Source: Chitinophaga sp.
Lineage (GTDB): Bacteria; Bacteroidota; Bacteroidia; Chitinophagales; Chitinophagaceae
Direction: 5' to 3'
DNA: 64,000 bases
Assembly (NCBI RefSeq): GCF_017745275.1
Contig: NZ_JAGHZS010000009.1
Location: 1-64,000, forward strand
Position numbers and translations under genes: made by a program. The notes under the pieces were generated by a model that had not been told where the DNA came from, did no database searches, and saw nothing but the letters and a program-made list of their open reading frames with translations. Positions 51,669 to 61,083 of this stretch are shown here, piece after piece. Within the stretch, counting starts at the first letter, position 1; each line of letters starts with the position of its first letter.

Positions 51669-54233
51669 ATGAAAAAATGCTATATCATGCTGGCGGCGAT
51701 ACTGCTGTGGCAAACAGGCGCCTTTGCACAAGCGCCTAAACCAGCAGGCACACAGCAGGGACAAGGACGACCCAACATGCCACAAATCGGCCATTTATAT
51801 GGCAAACTGGTAGACGCTAAAACTGGAAAGCCCATCGAATATGCTTCCGTTACGCTACTCAAACAACGGGATTCCTCACTGATCACCGGCATGCTCACCA
51901 AGCCCAACGGCGATTTCAGTCTCGAAAACCTGCCCTTCGGCCCCATGATACTACGGGTTAACTTCATGGGATATACGAACCTGCAGAAGAAAGTACAGAT
52001 CACTCCTCAAACAACTGAGCAAGACCTCGGCAATATAAAGCTGACACAAAACGTAAAAACACTGCAAAGCGTAGAGGTAACCGGGCAAAAAAGCGCGTTC
52101 ACCATGGGCATCGATAAAAAAGTGTTTAACGTAGACCGTAATCTCAGCAGCGTGGGCGGCACCGCACAGGATGTACTGAAAAACGTTCCGTCTGTAAATA
52201 TAGACCTGGATGGTAATGTGACCGTACGGAATGCGGCACCTACCATTTTTGTAGATGGGAAACCCTCTACCCTCACCCTGGATCAAATCCCCGCAGATGC
52301 CATCGAAAGCGTGGAACTGGTGACCAATCCATCTGCAAAATATGATGCGGAAGGTATGTCAGGTATCCTGAATATTGTGTTGAAGAAAAACCGTAAAGCC
52401 GGCTTCAACGGCGCTGTCAACGCAGGAATAGGCACCGGCAACAAATACAACGGCGGCGGAAATATCAATATCCGCCAGGGAAAATTCAATGTGTTTGCCA
52501 ACTATAACATCAACGCCAACCGTAACTGGGCCGACGGTACTACTGATCGTAGTAACTATCGCAACAACGCGGCAGCAGATACCAACTACCTGTTCCAGAA
52601 CAGTAACAGCACCAGCAAACCCATGTTCCAGTTCGGAAGATTCGGCGTAGACTATATGCTCGACAACCGCAACACCATCTCCGTAGCACAAAACATTGTT
52701 GCCGGCGATTTTAAAAATACAGAAGATCTGCTCAGCACCTTCTCTGATAAAACACATACCATCACCGGTAAGAGCGATCGCCTGAACAATAACAAATTCA
52801 GTTTCCGGAACTACACTACTACCCTGAGTTTCAAACATACTTTTGCGCAACCCAATAAAGAATGGACCGCAGATATCAACTATAATAAAAGCTCCAACAG
52901 CCGCAATGGCGACTACCTGACACAGGCGCAAAACCCAATGGGCACGCCACTCGGACAGGCCATGCTGCAAAATAATACCAGCGATGGTAAAACCACTTTC
53001 ATGACCTTCCAAACGGATTATACCAATCCCGTTGGGAAAAATGGTAAGCTGGAAGTAGGCGCCAAAGCTACCATACGTGACTACACCAGCGCTTATAATG
53101 TATTTGACAAAGACACCATCACCGGCACATTTGTGCCTAACCCGCTGCTATCTAATCATTACAAATACAACGAGGAAATATATGCCGGCTACGCCAACTT
53201 TGCCAATACCATCGGCAACTTCGGCTACCAGGCAGGTTTACGCGTAGAACAATATGTATACGCCGGAGAAAACGAAGGCACTAAATACAAACCCACCAAA
53301 GCCGTACCCGGTTTGTATCCCAGCCTGTTCCTCTCTGAAAAGTTAAAACACGACCAGGAACTGCAGCTCAACTACTCCCGCCGCGTAAACAGGCCGAATT
53401 TCTTTCAACTGATTCCCTATCGCGATTACAGCGATCCGCAAAATCAACGCGAAGGAAATCCCAACCTGAAACCGGAGTATACCAACAGCTTTGAATTTTC
53501 CTATGTAAAAAACTGGGGCAATAGCAATTTCCTCGGTAGCATTTATTTCAGGAATACTAACAATATGATTTCCACCATCAGCACCCCTATCGGCGCAGAT
53601 ACCCTGCTGACGCAGTATATCAACGCCAACCGGAGTAACTCCTACGGTGCGGAATTAACGATGAAGAACCAGATCATTAAAGGTTGGGACGTTACCAGCA
53701 ATGTAAACCTGTATCAAACAGACATGAAGGTAAATACCAATGGACATAACTTTAATAACAATGGCTTTAGCTGGTTTGCTAAAATAAATTCAGAAACCAG
53801 GCTGCCAGCTAACTTTACCTTCCAGGTAAATGCAACGTACCAGGCACCTACTATTGCATTGCCGTCTTCCGGCGGCGGTGGTGGTGGTGGCCGTGGTGGC
53901 GGCGGTGGTGGTGGATTCAACCAGATCCCCTCTTCTGCACAGGGTACCATCAAAGGCTTCAGCACCGTAGATGTAGCCTTAAAAAAAGACTTCCTGAAAA
54001 ACAAAGCTGCCTCTGTAACGCTGAGTTTGTCCGATGTATTCAACACCCGCCAGTACGAACTCAACCAGGTGTCGCCGGAGTTTGCACAGGATTATATCCG
54101 CAAACGTGAATCACGTATACTTAAACTGAATTTCAGCTACCGCTTCGGTAAATTCGATGCTTCGCTGTTTAAAAAGAAAAAGAGAGATCAGGGAAGCGAC
54201 ACGCAGATGGGCGATCCCATGCAGAGCTTCTAA
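51669..54233 (+). CDS. TonB-dependent receptor-like outer-membrane protein with Gly-rich insert
   Basis: An 854-residue exported protein (signal MKKCYIMLAAILLWQTGAFAQ). A carboxypeptidase-like regulatory domain (about 40-125, with GKPIEYASVTLLKQRDSS) precedes a plug (VGGTAQDVLKNVPSVNIDLDGNVTVRNAAPTIFVDGKPS) and an OMP_b-brl-type barrel of about 600 residues. Seven glycines, Arg and seven glycines occupy residues 735-749, within the last barrel part. It ends with a charged tail (KKKKRDQGSD) after the final strands. The gene downstream is a clear paralogue. The ligand is unknown. Confidence 0.9.
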   Translation: MKKCYIMLAAILLWQTGAFAQAPKPAGTQQGQGRPNMPQIGHLYGKLVDAKTGKPIEYASVTLLKQRDSSLITGMLTKPNGDFSLENLPFGPMILRVNFMGYTNLQKKVQITPQTTEQDLGNIKLTQNVKTLQSVEVTGQKSAFTMGIDKKVFNVDRNLSSVGGTAQDVLKNVPSVNIDLDGNVTVRNAAPTIFVDGKPSTLTLDQIPADAIESVELVTNPSAKYDAEGMSGILNIVLKKNRKAGFNGAVNAGIGTGNKYNGGGNINIRQGKFNVFANYNINANRNWADGTTDRSNYRNNAAADTNYLFQNSNSTSKPMFQFGRFGVDYMLDNRNTISVAQNIVAGDFKNTEDLLSTFSDKTHTITGKSDRLNNNKFSFRNYTTTLSFKHTFAQPNKEWTADINYNKSSNSRNGDYLTQAQNPMGTPLGQAMLQNNTSDGKTTFMTFQTDYTNPVGKNGKLEVGAKATIRDYTSAYNVFDKDTITGTFVPNPLLSNHYKYNEEIYAGYANFANTIGNFGYQAGLRVEQYVYAGENEGTKYKPTKAVPGLYPSLFLSEKLKHDQELQLNYSRRVNRPNFFQLIPYRDYSDPQNQREGNPNLKPEYTNSFEFSYVKNWGNSNFLGSIYFRNTNNMISTISTPIGADTLLTQYINANRSNSYGAELTMKNQIIKGWDVTSNVNLYQTDMKVNTNGHNFNNNGFSWFAKINSETRLPANFTFQVNATYQAPTIALPSSGGGGGGGRGGGGGGGFNQIPSSAQGTIKGFSTVDVALKKDFLKNKAASVTLSLSDVFNTRQYELNQVSPEFAQDYIRKRESRILKLNFSYRFGKFDASLFKKKKRDQGSDTQMGDPMQSF

Positions 54234-54261
54234 AAGATAAAGATGGTGAATGCAAACCACA

Positions 54262-54308
54262 GGCCGGCAAGTCGCGCTACAGCGTGGCTGCCGGCCATGT
54301 TTTTTTAG
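54262..54308 (+). terminator. Terminator between the two receptor paralogues
   Basis: GGCCGGCA and TGCCGGCC (54262-54269, 54289-54296) close a stem with an inner GCGCT/AGCGT pairing, followed by ATG and TTTTTTT. The strong stem and T-run make termination likely, so the two receptor genes may be separately transcribed. Confidence 0.8.
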
Positions 54309-54399
54309 CTACCACTCATCATATTTCGTCAACGTTTACGCTTTCGCCTGTTACTTTTATGATGTTGTTGTATCACTTATAAAGTTGCTAAATCCACGC

Positions 54400-56874
54400 A
54401 TGCGAAATTTTCTATTCCTCATGTTCGTGCTGACAGTTATGTCTTATAACGTCAACGCCCAAACGACTGCTCCGGTTGCATTAAAAGTCACGGGAAAAGT
54501 AGCGGATATTGTCACCGCAAAACCCATCGAATACGCTTCTGTTGTATTACTTAAACAAGCTGACTCCAGCATGGTAACTGGTGCGTACACCACTCCTGCC
54601 GGCACCTTTACACTCAATAATATTGCTCCCGGCATCTATATTTTACGCATCACCTTTATGGGATACGAAAAACTGGAGAAAGCGATTCGTGTAACAGAAG
54701 GGAAAAATACACTGGCCGGCACCCTGCGCCTGCAATCTGCCGGGAAGGTGTTAAATGCCGTGGAAATTAAAGCAGAAAAGCCCGCCTTCTCTATGCAGAT
54801 AGATCGCCAGGTATTTGATGCCGGCAACATGATCAATGCAGAAGGAGGAACGGGAACGGATATACTAAAAAATATTCCCAGCGTAGACGTAGACATCGAC
54901 GATAACATTACCCTCCGGGGAAAAAGTGTAACCATCTATGTGGATGGCAAGCCTTCTCCTTTCGGTGACGCTAAAACAGCGCTGCAAATGATTCCCGCAG
55001 AAAGCATTGATCGCGTGGAAGTGATCAATAACCCTTCGGCGAAATTTGAAGCGAACGGCAGCGGTGGTATTATCAACATCGTACTAAAAAAAGATAAAGC
55101 CTTTGGATATAACGTGATGTTCAACGCCGGCGGCGCCACCCGCGGCGAAGCCAATGGTAGCGTAAATGCCAGCCTGCGGATGAGACGCTTTAACTTCTTC
55201 GGCAACTACAACGGCCGCTACGAAAACGTAAATGGCAGCGGATTTAGCTCCCGGCAGAACCTGGTAGCCGACAGCAGCCATACGTCTTTCTTCACCCAAT
55301 CCAGTAAAAACGAAAACACCAACAGCAACAATGGCGGCCGATTTGGATTTGACTATTTTTTAGATGACCATAATACCTTCACCATCTCACAAGGTATCAA
55401 CCGCAGCAGAAGCGATAATGAGGACAATATCTACCTCAACTACATGGATGAAAAAAAAGAAACGCTGCGCTACGGCAACCGTAATAACAACAGTAATAAT
55501 TACAGCAGTAACAATAATACCAACCTGAACTACAAACACACCTTTGCTAAAGAAAACCAGGAGCTAACAGCCTACATCAGCTACAGCGGTAATAAAAGCA
55601 ATGGTAACAGCGGCTACAACACCCAGTATCACTACAAAGACACAGATACCCTGCCCAATGCTGACAAACAACGAAACAACAGCAACAACGGCAACCGCTT
55701 CTGGAATATACAATCAGATTATACATCGCCCATGGGCAAAAAAGGCAAGCTGGAAGCAGGCGTGAAAGCCACGATGCGGCATATCGATAATAACTACATT
55801 GCTTCCCTGTACGACTGGTCCGCCAAAGATTACCTGGTAAGTTCCGGTTTATCTAACCAATACAATTATGAAGAAGATATTTATGGCGGCTACCTCAATT
55901 TCGCCAATGCCATCGGCAATCTCGGCTACCAAGTGGGCGTACGGGCAGAGCAATCATTCCTGAAGGGCTACTCGGTGACCAGGGACACCACTGTCAACAA
56001 CCGGTTCTTTAACCTGTTTCCCAGCGTATTCCTGAAATATAACCTGCCGAAAAATCAGAACCAGAGCCTGGTATTCAACTACTCTACCCGCATTGACCGG
56101 CCCAACTTCGACCAGTTACTGCCTTATATCAACAACTCCGATCCGCAAAACATCCGGACCGGTAACCCGGAGCTGCAGCCGGCTTTGTCGCATAAATTTG
56201 AAGTGAGCTACTCCGTATATTATCCAAAAACCAATAATTACCTGAGTACCAGTACCTACTATGCGCAAACCAATGATAACATTGACCGCATCAGTACCCT
56301 GGACACCATTTCCGGTGTTACCACCACCAAACCCATGAACCTGGCCACCCAGCAAAATATAGGCGGAAACGTATCTTATAGCCTAAACCTCAGCAAATGG
56401 TGGAAGATATGGGCAAACCTGAACCTGGAATATAATAAGCTCACCAGCATTACCGTCAATAACGAAAACTTCAGCTACGGACTAAACGGTAATACCCAAT
56501 TTCGTTTACCCGGCAGGGTGAGTATCGAGCTGGGCGGTCACTTCCGCTCTCCAAGAATACAGCCCCAGGGTACATTTAAAGCCATGAATGGCATGGACCT
56601 GGGCGTTCGTAAAGAGTTCCTGAAAAACAAAGGCCTCGTGGTAGCCCTGAATATTTCCGACATCCTGAATACACAACAATTCAGCTCACATTACGAAACG
56701 GCTACTTTTATACAGGACTATGACCGTAAAAGGGCCACCCGCTTCATCCGGCTGAACGTCCGGTACCGGTTTGGCAAAATGGATCCTAACCTGTTCAAGA
56801 AAAAGAAACCACAACCCGAAGAAGAAGAGAAGAAAGAAGAGGAGAAACCGAAGGAAGGAACAGGGAGATTATAA
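54400..56874 (+). CDS. TonB-dependent receptor-like outer-membrane protein with acidic/basic C-terminal tail
   Basis: An 824-residue paralogue of the preceding gene. The start at MRNFLFLMF gives a proper signal peptide ending NVNAQ; the frame is open 50 codons further upstream. Domains in order: carboxypeptidase-like (AKPIEYASVVLLKQADSS matches the neighbour almost word for word), plug (GTGTDILKNIPSVDVDID) and barrel. It has an Asn/Ser-rich loop (NNNSNNYSSNNNTN). After the last strand it carries an extra tail of Glu, Lys and Pro, which is unusual for a barrel that normally ends at an aromatic residue. A heptad palindrome follows its stop. Confidence 0.9.
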   Translation: MRNFLFLMFVLTVMSYNVNAQTTAPVALKVTGKVADIVTAKPIEYASVVLLKQADSSMVTGAYTTPAGTFTLNNIAPGIYILRITFMGYEKLEKAIRVTEGKNTLAGTLRLQSAGKVLNAVEIKAEKPAFSMQIDRQVFDAGNMINAEGGTGTDILKNIPSVDVDIDDNITLRGKSVTIYVDGKPSPFGDAKTALQMIPAESIDRVEVINNPSAKFEANGSGGIINIVLKKDKAFGYNVMFNAGGATRGEANGSVNASLRMRRFNFFGNYNGRYENVNGSGFSSRQNLVADSSHTSFFTQSSKNENTNSNNGGRFGFDYFLDDHNTFTISQGINRSRSDNEDNIYLNYMDEKKETLRYGNRNNNSNNYSSNNNTNLNYKHTFAKENQELTAYISYSGNKSNGNSGYNTQYHYKDTDTLPNADKQRNNSNNGNRFWNIQSDYTSPMGKKGKLEAGVKATMRHIDNNYIASLYDWSAKDYLVSSGLSNQYNYEEDIYGGYLNFANAIGNLGYQVGVRAEQSFLKGYSVTRDTTVNNRFFNLFPSVFLKYNLPKNQNQSLVFNYSTRIDRPNFDQLLPYINNSDPQNIRTGNPELQPALSHKFEVSYSVYYPKTNNYLSTSTYYAQTNDNIDRISTLDTISGVTTTKPMNLATQQNIGGNVSYSLNLSKWWKIWANLNLEYNKLTSITVNNENFSYGLNGNTQFRLPGRVSIELGGHFRSPRIQPQGTFKAMNGMDLGVRKEFLKNKGLVVALNISDILNTQQFSSHYETATFIQDYDRKRATRFIRLNVRYRFGKMDPNLFKKKKPQPEEEEKKEEEKPKEGTGRL

Positions 56875-57006
56875 AGAGCAGAAAGCAGAAAGCATAAAGC
56901 AGAAAGCAAAAAGCTATTAAAGCGAATGACAAATGCGGATGATTAACTTAATATCCACTTTGGTCATTCGCTTTAATAGCTTTTTGCTTTATGCTTTCTG
57001 CTCTCC
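56875..57006. repeat. Heptad palindrome copy 6 (unequal arms)
   Basis: The inner 28 bp of the arms (56903-56930 and its partner starting at 56963) pair perfectly around a 32-bp loop with core AAAGCGAATGAC. Outside that the left arm has two more heptads than the right (six units against four, counting the cap), and the order of AGCATAA and AGCAGAA differs. It abuts the stop codons of the convergent receptor and pcm genes (1 and 3 bp away). Confidence 0.9.
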
Positions 57007-57009
57007 AAA

Positions 57010-57663
57010 CTATTTCTTTCCGGCCAGCATGGGCACAAAAGAAAAGTTATCGAACAGTTCCTGTTCATTCTCTGTTTCGCTGATTTTAGTGATCCGCAGC
57101 ATACGCTGGATTTCCTGCCCGCCTACGGGGATCACCATTTTACCACCCACTTTCATCTGCTGCAGCAGCTTTTCGGGGATATGCGGTGCGGCCGCGGTCA
57201 CCAGCACTTTATCAAAGGGTGCATAAGTAGACAGCCCCTCGTAACCGTCTCCATAAAACAGGCGGAGGTTGGGGTACTGCGACTTAAAAGGAAATGACTT
57301 TACCTGGTCAAACAGCTTACGTTGCCGCTCTATGCTAAAAACATTGGCTTTCAGCTCTGCCAGCACACAGGCCTGGTAGGCGCTGCCGGTACCGATTTCC
57401 AGCACTTTCTCATAAGGTTTTACTTCCAGCAACTGGGTCTGGTAAGCCACCGTATATGGCTGTGAAATAGTTTGGCCCTCCCCGATAGGGAAAGCCCTGT
57501 CGTCATAAGCTATACTTTCAAAAGCCGTATCAAGGAAAAAATGCCTGGGAATATTGCCGATAGCCGCCAATACGCTTTCATCTGTAATACCTTTCTGACG
57601 AATACTATCAACTAACTGTTTGCGTAATCCTTTTTGTTTATAAGTATCTTCATACCGCCTCAT
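57010..57663 (-). CDS. pcm: Protein-L-isoaspartate O-methyltransferase
   Basis: A 217-residue SAM-dependent methyltransferase. The PIMT signature AFPIGEGQTISQPYTVAYQTQLL is in the N-terminal third, and SAM motif I is VLEIGTGSAYQACVLAEL. The C-terminal part VTAAAPHIPEKLLQQMKVGGKMVIPVG is typical. It methylates isoaspartyl residues to start repair of aged proteins. The ATG at 57663 (MRRYEDTY) was chosen; 57681 is also in frame. It is divergent from the phosphohexomutase. Confidence 0.95.
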   Translation of the reverse strand: MRRYEDTYKQKGLRKQLVDSIRQKGITDESVLAAIGNIPRHFFLDTAFESIAYDDRAFPIGEGQTISQPYTVAYQTQLLEVKPYEKVLEIGTGSAYQACVLAELKANVFSIERQRKLFDQVKSFPFKSQYPNLRLFYGDGYEGLSTYAPFDKVLVTAAAPHIPEKLLQQMKVGGKMVIPVGGQEIQRMLRITKISETENEQELFDNFSFVPMLAGKK

Positions 57664-57788
57664 GGCCGCAAAATTAACCATTACGGGACGATTTTCAATG
57701 TATTTTGAAATCTGTAATTTCACACATTCCGTTTTTTATTTTTATTTTACAATCCATTTTAGCACTTACGGCTTACAAAATAAGAACC

Positions 57789-59513
57789 ATGGATATCAAT
57801 ATTCAAAACAAAGTGTCGCAATGGCTCAACGGAAATTACGACGCTGAAACCGTTGCCACATTGAAGAAAATGCAGGAAGGCAACCCCGATGAATTAAATG
57901 ACGCCTTTTATCGTAACCTCGAATTCGGTACCGGTGGCCTGCGCGGTATCATGGGTGTAGGTACCAACCGCATGAATAAATATACCCTCGGGATGGCGAC
58001 CCAGGGCTTTGCCAACTACCTTAAAAAAACCTTTATCGGTGAAATTAAGATAGCCATTGCACATGACAGCCGCAATAATGCCCGCTTTTTTGCAGAAACC
58101 GTTGCCAACGTGTTCGCTGCCAACGATATCAAAGTATTTCTGTTCGAAAGCCTGCGGCCTACGCCAGAACTGTCTTTCACCATACGCCACCTGCAATGCC
58201 ATGGCGGCGTGGTATTGACCGCCTCCCACAATCCAAAGGAATACAACGGCTACAAAGCCTACTGGAATGACGGCGCACAGCTGGTACCACCACACGACAG
58301 CAACGTAATCCGCGAAGTGGAAAGCATCGCTTCCCCGGATGAGGTGAAATGGACCGGCGGTGAATCCAATATTACCCTGATCGGTAAAGACGTAGATGCA
58401 GCCTACCAGAAAGAACTGGTGAGCCTGTCCATCAACCCGGATATCATCAAAGAACAACACGACCTGAAAATAGTATATACGCCTATTCATGGCACGGGCA
58501 TTACCCAGGTACCTGCCGTACTGCAGCAATATGGCTTTACCAACGTAAACATTGTACAGGAACAGGCTACCCCGGATGGTAACTTCCCTACCGTGGTATA
58601 TCCTAACCCCGAAGAATCAGAAGCCATGAGCCTCGGCGTGAAAAAGGCGAAGGAGCTTGATGCTGATATCCTCCTGGGTACCGACCCCGACGCGGATCGT
58701 GTAGGCATCGCCGTGAAAGACCTGAAAGGGGAATGGATCCTGCTCAACGGTAACCAAACCGGTGTGCTGCTGTTCAACTACATCGTAGAAGCCCGCAAGC
58801 GTAAAGGCCTGGCTAAACCGAACGACTATATCGCTAAAACAGTGGTAACCTCCGACCTGATCGATGTATTTGCCGCTAAAAACAATATCACCTGCTATAA
58901 TGTACTCACCGGCTTTAAATGGATCGCTGACCTGATCCGCCGGAAAGAACCACAGGAAAACTTCATCTGTGGCGGAGAGGAATCATATGGTTATATGATT
59001 GGTAACAATATCCGTGATAAAGATGCCATCTCTTCTGTTGCCATGATTTGCGAAATGGCCGCTGTTGCACGCAGCCATGGCAAAACGTTGTTTGAAGAGC
59101 TGATCGACATCTACGTACGTTACGGTTACTACAAAGAAAGCCTGATCTCAATTACTAAAAAAGGAATGAGAGGCGCCGAAGAAATTGCCGAAATGATGCG
59201 CGGATACCGCGAAAATCCACCGGTAACTATCAATGGCTCACCAGTAGTAACACTCTACGACTACCAGTTGCAGCAAATCAGGGATATCAAAACCGGCGAT
59301 ATCAAACCACTGGACCTGCCTAAATCCAACGTATTGCAGTTTGTACTGGCAGACGGCAGCAAGATTTCTGCCCGTCCTTCCGGTACTGAACCTAAAATTA
59401 AATTCTATTTCAGCGTAAATGCACCACTGAACAGTGCGGCAGACTATGATAAAGTAACCGTTGAACTGGATCAGAAAATAAATGGCATTATCCAGGACAT
59501 GGACCTGAAATAA
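57789..59513 (+). CDS. Phosphoglucomutase/phosphomannomutase
   Basis: A 574-residue alpha-D-phosphohexomutase. The phosphoserine loop TASHNPKEYNGYK has Ser146, the metal-binding loop GTDPDADRVG uses Asp299/301/303, the sugar loop is GGEESYGY, and the phosphate loop is RPSGTEPKIKFYF. Length fits the PgcA/ManB-like clade, which interconverts hexose 1- and 6-phosphates. Glucose or mannose specificity cannot be decided. The start follows MDINIQNKV; the frame is open upstream across the promoter. Confidence 0.94.
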   Translation: MDINIQNKVSQWLNGNYDAETVATLKKMQEGNPDELNDAFYRNLEFGTGGLRGIMGVGTNRMNKYTLGMATQGFANYLKKTFIGEIKIAIAHDSRNNARFFAETVANVFAANDIKVFLFESLRPTPELSFTIRHLQCHGGVVLTASHNPKEYNGYKAYWNDGAQLVPPHDSNVIREVESIASPDEVKWTGGESNITLIGKDVDAAYQKELVSLSINPDIIKEQHDLKIVYTPIHGTGITQVPAVLQQYGFTNVNIVQEQATPDGNFPTVVYPNPEESEAMSLGVKKAKELDADILLGTDPDADRVGIAVKDLKGEWILLNGNQTGVLLFNYIVEARKRKGLAKPNDYIAKTVVTSDLIDVFAAKNNITCYNVLTGFKWIADLIRRKEPQENFICGGEESYGYMIGNNIRDKDAISSVAMICEMAAVARSHGKTLFEELIDIYVRYGYYKESLISITKKGMRGAEEIAEMMRGYRENPPVTINGSPVVTLYDYQLQQIRDIKTGDIKPLDLPKSNVLQFVLADGSKISARPSGTEPKIKFYFSVNAPLNSAADYDKVTVELDQKINGIIQDMDLK

Positions 59514-59541
59514 TACCTGCCACCTGGAAAGGAGGATATAA

Positions 59542-59588
59542 ACCGGGAATGTTGAAAGAAAGTAATGCTCACTTTCAATATTCCCGGT
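59542..59588. terminator. Hairpin terminator between phosphohexomutase and DUF2279 gene
   Basis: Arms ACCGGGAATGTTGAAAG (59542-59558) and CTTTCAATATTCCCGGT (59572-59588) pair over 17 bp with one G-T wobble, followed by ATTGTTT. It ends 17 bp before the next start codon, so the next promoter must overlap the stem, or the hairpin acts as an attenuator. Confidence 0.75.
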
Positions 59589-59605
59589 ATTGTTTAGCTA
59601 CCCAC

Positions 59606-60544
59606 ATGAAAAAAATAAGCCTTATCCTGATCCTGGCGCTGTCGTTCCTGTGCAGCACGGCACAAAAAAAAGTGCCCTTTTTTACCATTCCGGATACTAC
59701 TGTTAACTCCCACGTATGGCTGCTTAGTGGCACTACTGTTGCATTATATGGCGCCAGCCTGGCTGCACTCAACACTGCCTGGTATAAAGGTTATCCCAGA
59801 TCCGGATTTCATTTTTTCAATGATATGGACGAATGGAACCAGATGGACAAAGCCGGGCATATTTTCAGCGCTTATTTTATCGGGAAATATAGCCGTGAAA
59901 TGTGGCGTTGGTCGGGGCTTCCAAGGAAAAAGCAAATCTGGATCGGCGGTCTTAGTGGCCTGGCTTTTCAATCCGTGATTGAAGTATTGGATGGCTATTC
60001 GTCTGAATGGGGATTTTCCTGGGGCGATATGGGCTCCAACGCCGTTGGCTCTGCCCTGCTGATCAGCCAGGAACTGGCCTGGGATGAGCAACGTATTCAA
60101 CTGAAGTTCTCTTCGCACCCGCAACGCTATGACGACCCGGTATTAAGAGAAAAAGCAGATCAGCTTTTCGGCCAGTCCTACTGGGAAAGAACACTGAAAA
60201 ACTATAACGCCCAAACTTATTGGTTATCTGTCAACCTATATTCTTTTAATAAAGGCAGTCACCTTCCCAAATGGTTGAATATCGCCGTAGGATACGGCGC
60301 CCAGGGCATGATTGGCGGGCGGGATAATACCTGGATGGATAACAATGGCCATTACTACGACTATAGCAACCAGGTGCGCACCCGGCAATTCTACCTTTCC
60401 CCTGATGTAGACTTTACCAAAATTCCCACCCGCAAAAAAGGCATGAAAGTACTGTTCCAGGTATTAAACATGGTCAAATTCCCTGCACCAACACTGGAAA
60501 TTAATTCGCAGGGACACGCAAAACTACACGCGGTCTATTTTTAG
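59606..60544 (+). CDS. DUF2279-family exported protein
   Basis: A 312-residue protein. A signal peptide (MKKISLILILALSFLCSTAQ) and one or two hydrophobic helices precede the DUF2279 core with MDKAGHIFSAYFIGKYSREMWRWSG and SVIEVLDGYSSEWGFSWGDMGSNAVGSAL. The conserved His, Asp and Glu residues resemble YfiM-type membrane proteins. Its role is not established. Its 3' end meets the PRTase gene tail to tail, 6 bp apart. Confidence 0.85.
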   Translation: MKKISLILILALSFLCSTAQKKVPFFTIPDTTVNSHVWLLSGTTVALYGASLAALNTAWYKGYPRSGFHFFNDMDEWNQMDKAGHIFSAYFIGKYSREMWRWSGLPRKKQIWIGGLSGLAFQSVIEVLDGYSSEWGFSWGDMGSNAVGSALLISQELAWDEQRIQLKFSSHPQRYDDPVLREKADQLFGQSYWERTLKNYNAQTYWLSVNLYSFNKGSHLPKWLNIAVGYGAQGMIGGRDNTWMDNNGHYYDYSNQVRTRQFYLSPDVDFTKIPTRKKGMKVLFQVLNMVKFPAPTLEINSQGHAKLHAVYF

Positions 60545-60550
60545 TCCGGA

Positions 60551-61048
60551 TTATTCAAAATAGGCGGAAACAATTTCCTCCCCATTCATTTCCACTAATA
60601 CCATATCCTGTAAGGTGGTGGCCAGGGAATAGCCTACGAAATCGACCGAGAGTGGAAACGACTTGTGCTTGCGGTCTACCAGCACGGCCGTCTGGATTTT
60701 TTTAGGTAAGAATTTCAATAATGGTTTCAATGCATACAACATCGTGCGGCCGGAGTTAGCCACATCATCTACCACCACTACTACTTTATCATTAAAATCA
60801 ATGTCTTCAGATACTACTACTTCTCCCGGGTTTTGTTTATCCAGGCGCAGTTCTATAATATGGGTTTTCAGGGGAGATATCTGTTCCAGTATGGCGGCTA
60901 TTTTATGGGCAACGATCACACCGCGGTCCCAGATGCCGGCAAGGATGATATCTGTACCATCGCTGTTCAATTCATAAATTTCGTAAGCGATACGTTCAAT
61001 TTTCTTTTGAATGATATCCTGCGTTAGAATGATATTCCTGTTTTCCAT
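60551..61048 (-). CDS. Phosphoribosyltransferase, PyrR-like
   Basis: A 165-residue type-I PRTase. The PRPP loop VVVVVDDVANSGRTMLYAL is near residue 88. VDRKHKSFPLSVDFVGYSLAT near residue 128 matches the PyrR C-terminal region (uracil-phosphoribosyltransferase and RNA-binding attenuator in other phyla). In Bacteroidota such proteins are often annotated as PRTases without regulatory proof. Its upstream region contains heptad-like repeats rather than a pyr attenuator structure I could recognise. Confidence 0.88.
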   Translation of the reverse strand: MENRNIILTQDIIQKKIERIAYEIYELNSDGTDIILAGIWDRGVIVAHKIAAILEQISPLKTHIIELRLDKQNPGEVVVSEDIDFNDKVVVVVDDVANSGRTMLYALKPLLKFLPKKIQTAVLVDRKHKSFPLSVDFVGYSLATTLQDMVLVEMNGEEIVSAYFE

Positions 61049-61083
61049 AGTTGCAAAAATAAGTAATTCACTATTAGCAATTA

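Noticed and set aside
32172..57006. Heptad palindromes as CRISPR arrays or integron attC sites
   Set aside because: There are no spacers between repeats, no cas genes or integrase, and the units are contiguous 7-mers in mirrored arms.
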